DNA of 64,000 nucleotides from Pseudomonas sp. TH41 (GTDB lineage: Bacteria; Pseudomonadota; Gammaproteobacteria; Pseudomonadales; Pseudomonadaceae), in assembly GCF_016650695.1 (NCBI RefSeq), contig NZ_JAEKFH010000005.1, positions 558,001 to 622,000 of the forward strand, written 5' to 3'. The notes under the pieces were generated by a model, which saw only the letters and a list, made by a program, of their open reading frames with translations, was not told the origin of the DNA and did not search any database. The position numbers and the translations under genes are program-made. This document shows, in pieces, positions 62,153 through 64,000 of the stretch (position 1 is the stretch's first letter; every line of letters starts with the position of its first letter).

Positions 62153-63102
62153 CCACCTTCTGGAGTACGTGGATCTGCGTACTGACCCTTGGCAGCCTGA
62201 TCGGCCTGACCTGGCTGCTCATCGGCACCCGCAAGGGCGAAACCAAGGGCAGCGTCGACCAGACCATGGGCCACAGCTTCGACGGCATCGAGGAGTACGA
62301 CAATCCGCTGCCACAGTGGTGGTTCGTGCTGTTCGCCGGTACGTTGGTGTTTGCCGTGGGTTATCTGATTCTTTATCCGGGACTGGGCAACTGGAAAGGC
62401 ATCCTGCCGGGCTATGAGGACGGCTGGACCGGCGTCCATGAATGGGAAAAGGAGATGGACAAGGCGGACGCGAAGTTCGGGCCGATCTTCGCTAAATTCG
62501 CCGCGATGCCGCTGGAAGAAGTGGCCGGGGATCCGCAGGCGCTGAAAATGGGCGGTCGCCTGTTTGCCTCCAACTGCTCGGTCTGCCACGGCTCGGATGC
62601 CAAAGGTGCTTTCGGCTTCCCGAACCTGGTGGACAGTGATTGGCGCTGGGGCGGTGATGCCGAGATGATCAAGACCACCATCATGGGCGGTCGCATGGCG
62701 GCGATGCCGGCCTGGGGTGAAATCCTCGGTGACGCTGGCGTGAAGAATGTCGCGGCCTATGTGCGTCATGACCTGGCCGGCCTGCCATTACCGGCGGACA
62801 GCAGCGCCGACCTGATCGCTGGACAGCAAGTGTTCAGCACCACTTGCGTAGCCTGTCATGGGGCAAACGGCCACGGCACTGAAGCCATGGGTGCGCCGAA
62901 TCTGACGCACCCGGCCGGTTTTATTTACGGTACAAGCCTGGCGCAACTGCAACAAACCATCCGTCATGGCCGCCAGGGCCATATGCCGGCGCAGAACGAA
63001 CTGCTCGGCAACGACAAGGTGCAACTGCTGGCCGCCTACGTTTACAGCCTGTCTCACGGGTTGAATACCGAACGGTTGCAGGCTAAAGACATAAGCGAAT
63101 AA
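62149..63102 (+). CDS. ccoP: cbb3-type oxidase subunit III (diheme cytochrome c)
   Basis: 317 residues. Two membrane segments (residues 5-25 and about 58-77) precede two cytochrome c domains with heme sites CSVCH (about residue 144) and CVACH (about residue 235). It takes electrons from soluble cytochrome c. Last gene of the operon, followed by a hairpin terminator. Confidence 0.95.
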   Translation: MTTFWSTWICVLTLGSLIGLTWLLIGTRKGETKGSVDQTMGHSFDGIEEYDNPLPQWWFVLFAGTLVFAVGYLILYPGLGNWKGILPGYEDGWTGVHEWEKEMDKADAKFGPIFAKFAAMPLEEVAGDPQALKMGGRLFASNCSVCHGSDAKGAFGFPNLVDSDWRWGGDAEMIKTTIMGGRMAAMPAWGEILGDAGVKNVAAYVRHDLAGLPLPADSSADLIAGQQVFSTTCVACHGANGHGTEAMGAPNLTHPAGFIYGTSLAQLQQTIRHGRQGHMPAQNELLGNDKVQLLAAYVYSLSHGLNTERLQAKDISE

Positions 63103-63117
63103 GTCTTGACCGCTCTG

Positions 63118-63143
63118 CTGCCGCATTCTGCGGAATGCGGCAG
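63118..63143 (+). terminator. Terminator of the first cco operon
   Basis: CTGCCGCATTC (63118-63128) pairs perfectly with GAATGCGGCAG (63133-63143) around TGCG. It is followed by a pyrimidine-rich TTCCCTGCCCCTTT rather than a pure T-run. Confidence 0.7.
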
Positions 63144-63486
63144 TTCCCTGCCCCTTTGCGACTCATTGTCGCACCCTCCGTTGGTCCTCCTTTCGGTTCA
63201 CCAGATTCGGGTCTAAGCTTCTCCCGATGCGGACTGGCAGTGGGCCGGTTCCAGGTCGACCTGACCCGATGTGTTCGACGAATCTGTTCGATGACAGACC
63301 GCAAAGGCTGGTAGATACCGGCTGTCGTGCCAATTGCCGTCCGTCACCCGATCGTTGCGTTTCAACACACCCCGTTACATCTGATCTGAACCCACCCCCT
63401 TTTTCGTCCGCGGCGACATTTTGCCCGTGGGCAATTTTGTCCTTACGCGGCGCATGGAAAGGCCGCAGAATCAGCTTTTGAAAGCA

Positions 63487-63500
63487 TTGATACAGGTCAT
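63487..63500. promoter_or_regulatory. Candidate ANR (FNR-type) site before the second ccoN
   Basis: TTGATACAGGTCAT keeps one full half of TTGAT-N4-ATCAA; the other half (GTCAT) matches at TCA only. It is centred about 92 bases before the ATG at 63586. Confidence 0.4.
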
Positions 63501-63585
63501 GGCGCGTTGCAATGACCCCCTGCTTTCTCCATACTTGCGGCCGATTTTTACTCCTAATAAAACACCCAAACCGTGGAACCTTAGA

Positions 63586-64000
63586 ATGAGCACAGCAATC
63601 AGTCCGACTGCTTATAACTATAAGGTAGTCCGCCAGTTCGCCATCATGACGGTGGTCTGGGGGATCCTTGGCATGGGGCTTGGTGTCTTCATCGCCTCAC
63701 AGCTTGTATGGCCGGAATTGAACTTCGGTCTGCCGTGGACGACTTTTGGACGCTTACGCCCGTTGCACACCAACCTGGTGATTTTCGCCTTCGGTGGTTG
63801 TGCTCTGTTTGCCACTTCTTATTACGTCGTGCAGCGAACCTGCCAAACGCGACTGATTTCCGACAGCATGGCCGCCTTCCACTTCTGGGGATGGCAGGCT
63901 GTAATTGTCGGCGCAATCGTTACCTTGCCGCTGGGTTACACCACCACCAAGGAATACGCGGAACTGGAATGGCCTCTGGCTATTCTGCTGGCTATCGTCT
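63586..64000 (+). CDS. ccoN: Second cbb3-type oxidase subunit I, 5' part
   Basis: A second CcoN gene beginning MSTAISPTAYNYKVV and still open at the window end (138 codons visible). It aligns almost residue for residue with the first CcoN (LRPLHTNLVIFAFGGCALF, LPLGYTTTKEYAELEWP). By order it is the cco1 copy. The ATG at 63586 is preceded by TGGAA. Confidence 0.92.
   Translation, partial: MSTAISPTAYNYKVVRQFAIMTVVWGILGMGLGVFIASQLVWPELNFGLPWTTFGRLRPLHTNLVIFAFGGCALFATSYYVVQRTCQTRLISDSMAAFHFWGWQAVIVGAIVTLPLGYTTTKEYAELEWPLAILLAIV

Larger units (their letters stand above)
63103..63585. other. Intergenic region between the two cco operons
   Basis: 483 bases with a terminator hairpin (63118-63143), then the promoter region of the second ccoN. 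It includes a candidate ANR half-palindrome at 63487-63500. A frame of 84 codons at 63227-63481 lacks a ribosome site and any recognisable protein, and I judge it spurious. No REP element is present. Confidence 0.6.

Noticed and set aside
63227..63481. 84-codon frame between the cco operons
   Set aside because: No ribosome site, no family resemblance, proline/cysteine-rich accidental composition, and it overlaps the likely promoter region of the second ccoN.

Overview
The window is a chromosomal segment of a Pseudomonas of the fluorescens type. Evidence is the gene content and order (nagZ-mtnP, psrA, lexA-sulA, topA, fadBA5, rlmM, acnA, aer, two tandem cco clusters), high GC, and many paired Pseudomonas REP elements built on GTAGGAGCGAGCTTGCTCGC or GTAGGAGCTGCCGAAGGCTGC. 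No tRNA, rRNA, CRISPR array, prophage or complete insertion sequence was found.

Layout. 1-17.8 kb: the end of a SNF2-type helicase, then mtnP and nagZ (minus), psrA with two abutting PsrA-type operators, lexA-sulA behind two SOS boxes, small conserved genes, topA, fadBA, a UspA protein and the ABC-F protein Uup. 17.9-27 kb: slt, an MsbA-like ABC exporter, a 59-residue PA1571-family protein, pdxB, a MATE pump, tusA and rlmM. 27-30 kb: acnA, whose terminator seems to have been split by a 130-bp REP-bearing element, then an unlisted 39-residue membrane peptide gene (minus).

30.5-57.0 kb is accessory DNA between acnA and aer, which with rlmM and tusA are close neighbours in P. aeruginosa as I recall it. 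It holds a CPBP membrane protease and a complete ABC-dependent (group 2, Kps) capsule locus: kpsM, kpsT, kpsE and a kpsD/wza-like lipoprotein; one large low-GC gene (1142 residues, glycosyltransferase-like part plus HAD phosphatase) as the only candidate serotype-specific gene; kpsF; and a tightly overlapping operon kpsC-kpsS-SDR-LTA synthase-like-GNAT-KpsC-like. Convergent to it is a two-gene operon with a 2525-residue fully reducing type I PKS (KS-AT-DH-degenerate MT-ER-KR-ACP, no thioesterase) and an alpha-oxoamine synthase. Gene types match the Sinorhizobium rkpA-G-H-I-J set for K-antigen production.

The most interesting reading is that the PKS, alpha-oxoamine synthase and SDR make a sphingoid-like amino alcohol, possibly N-acylated by the GNAT, which anchors the capsule or primes the Kdo linker made by three KpsC-type modules and KpsS. 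Domains and gene order are seen directly; the lipid product is inference.

57.3-64 kb returns to core genome: aer, an alpha/beta hydrolase, a full cbb3 oxidase operon ccoNOQP and the start of a second ccoN that runs off the window.
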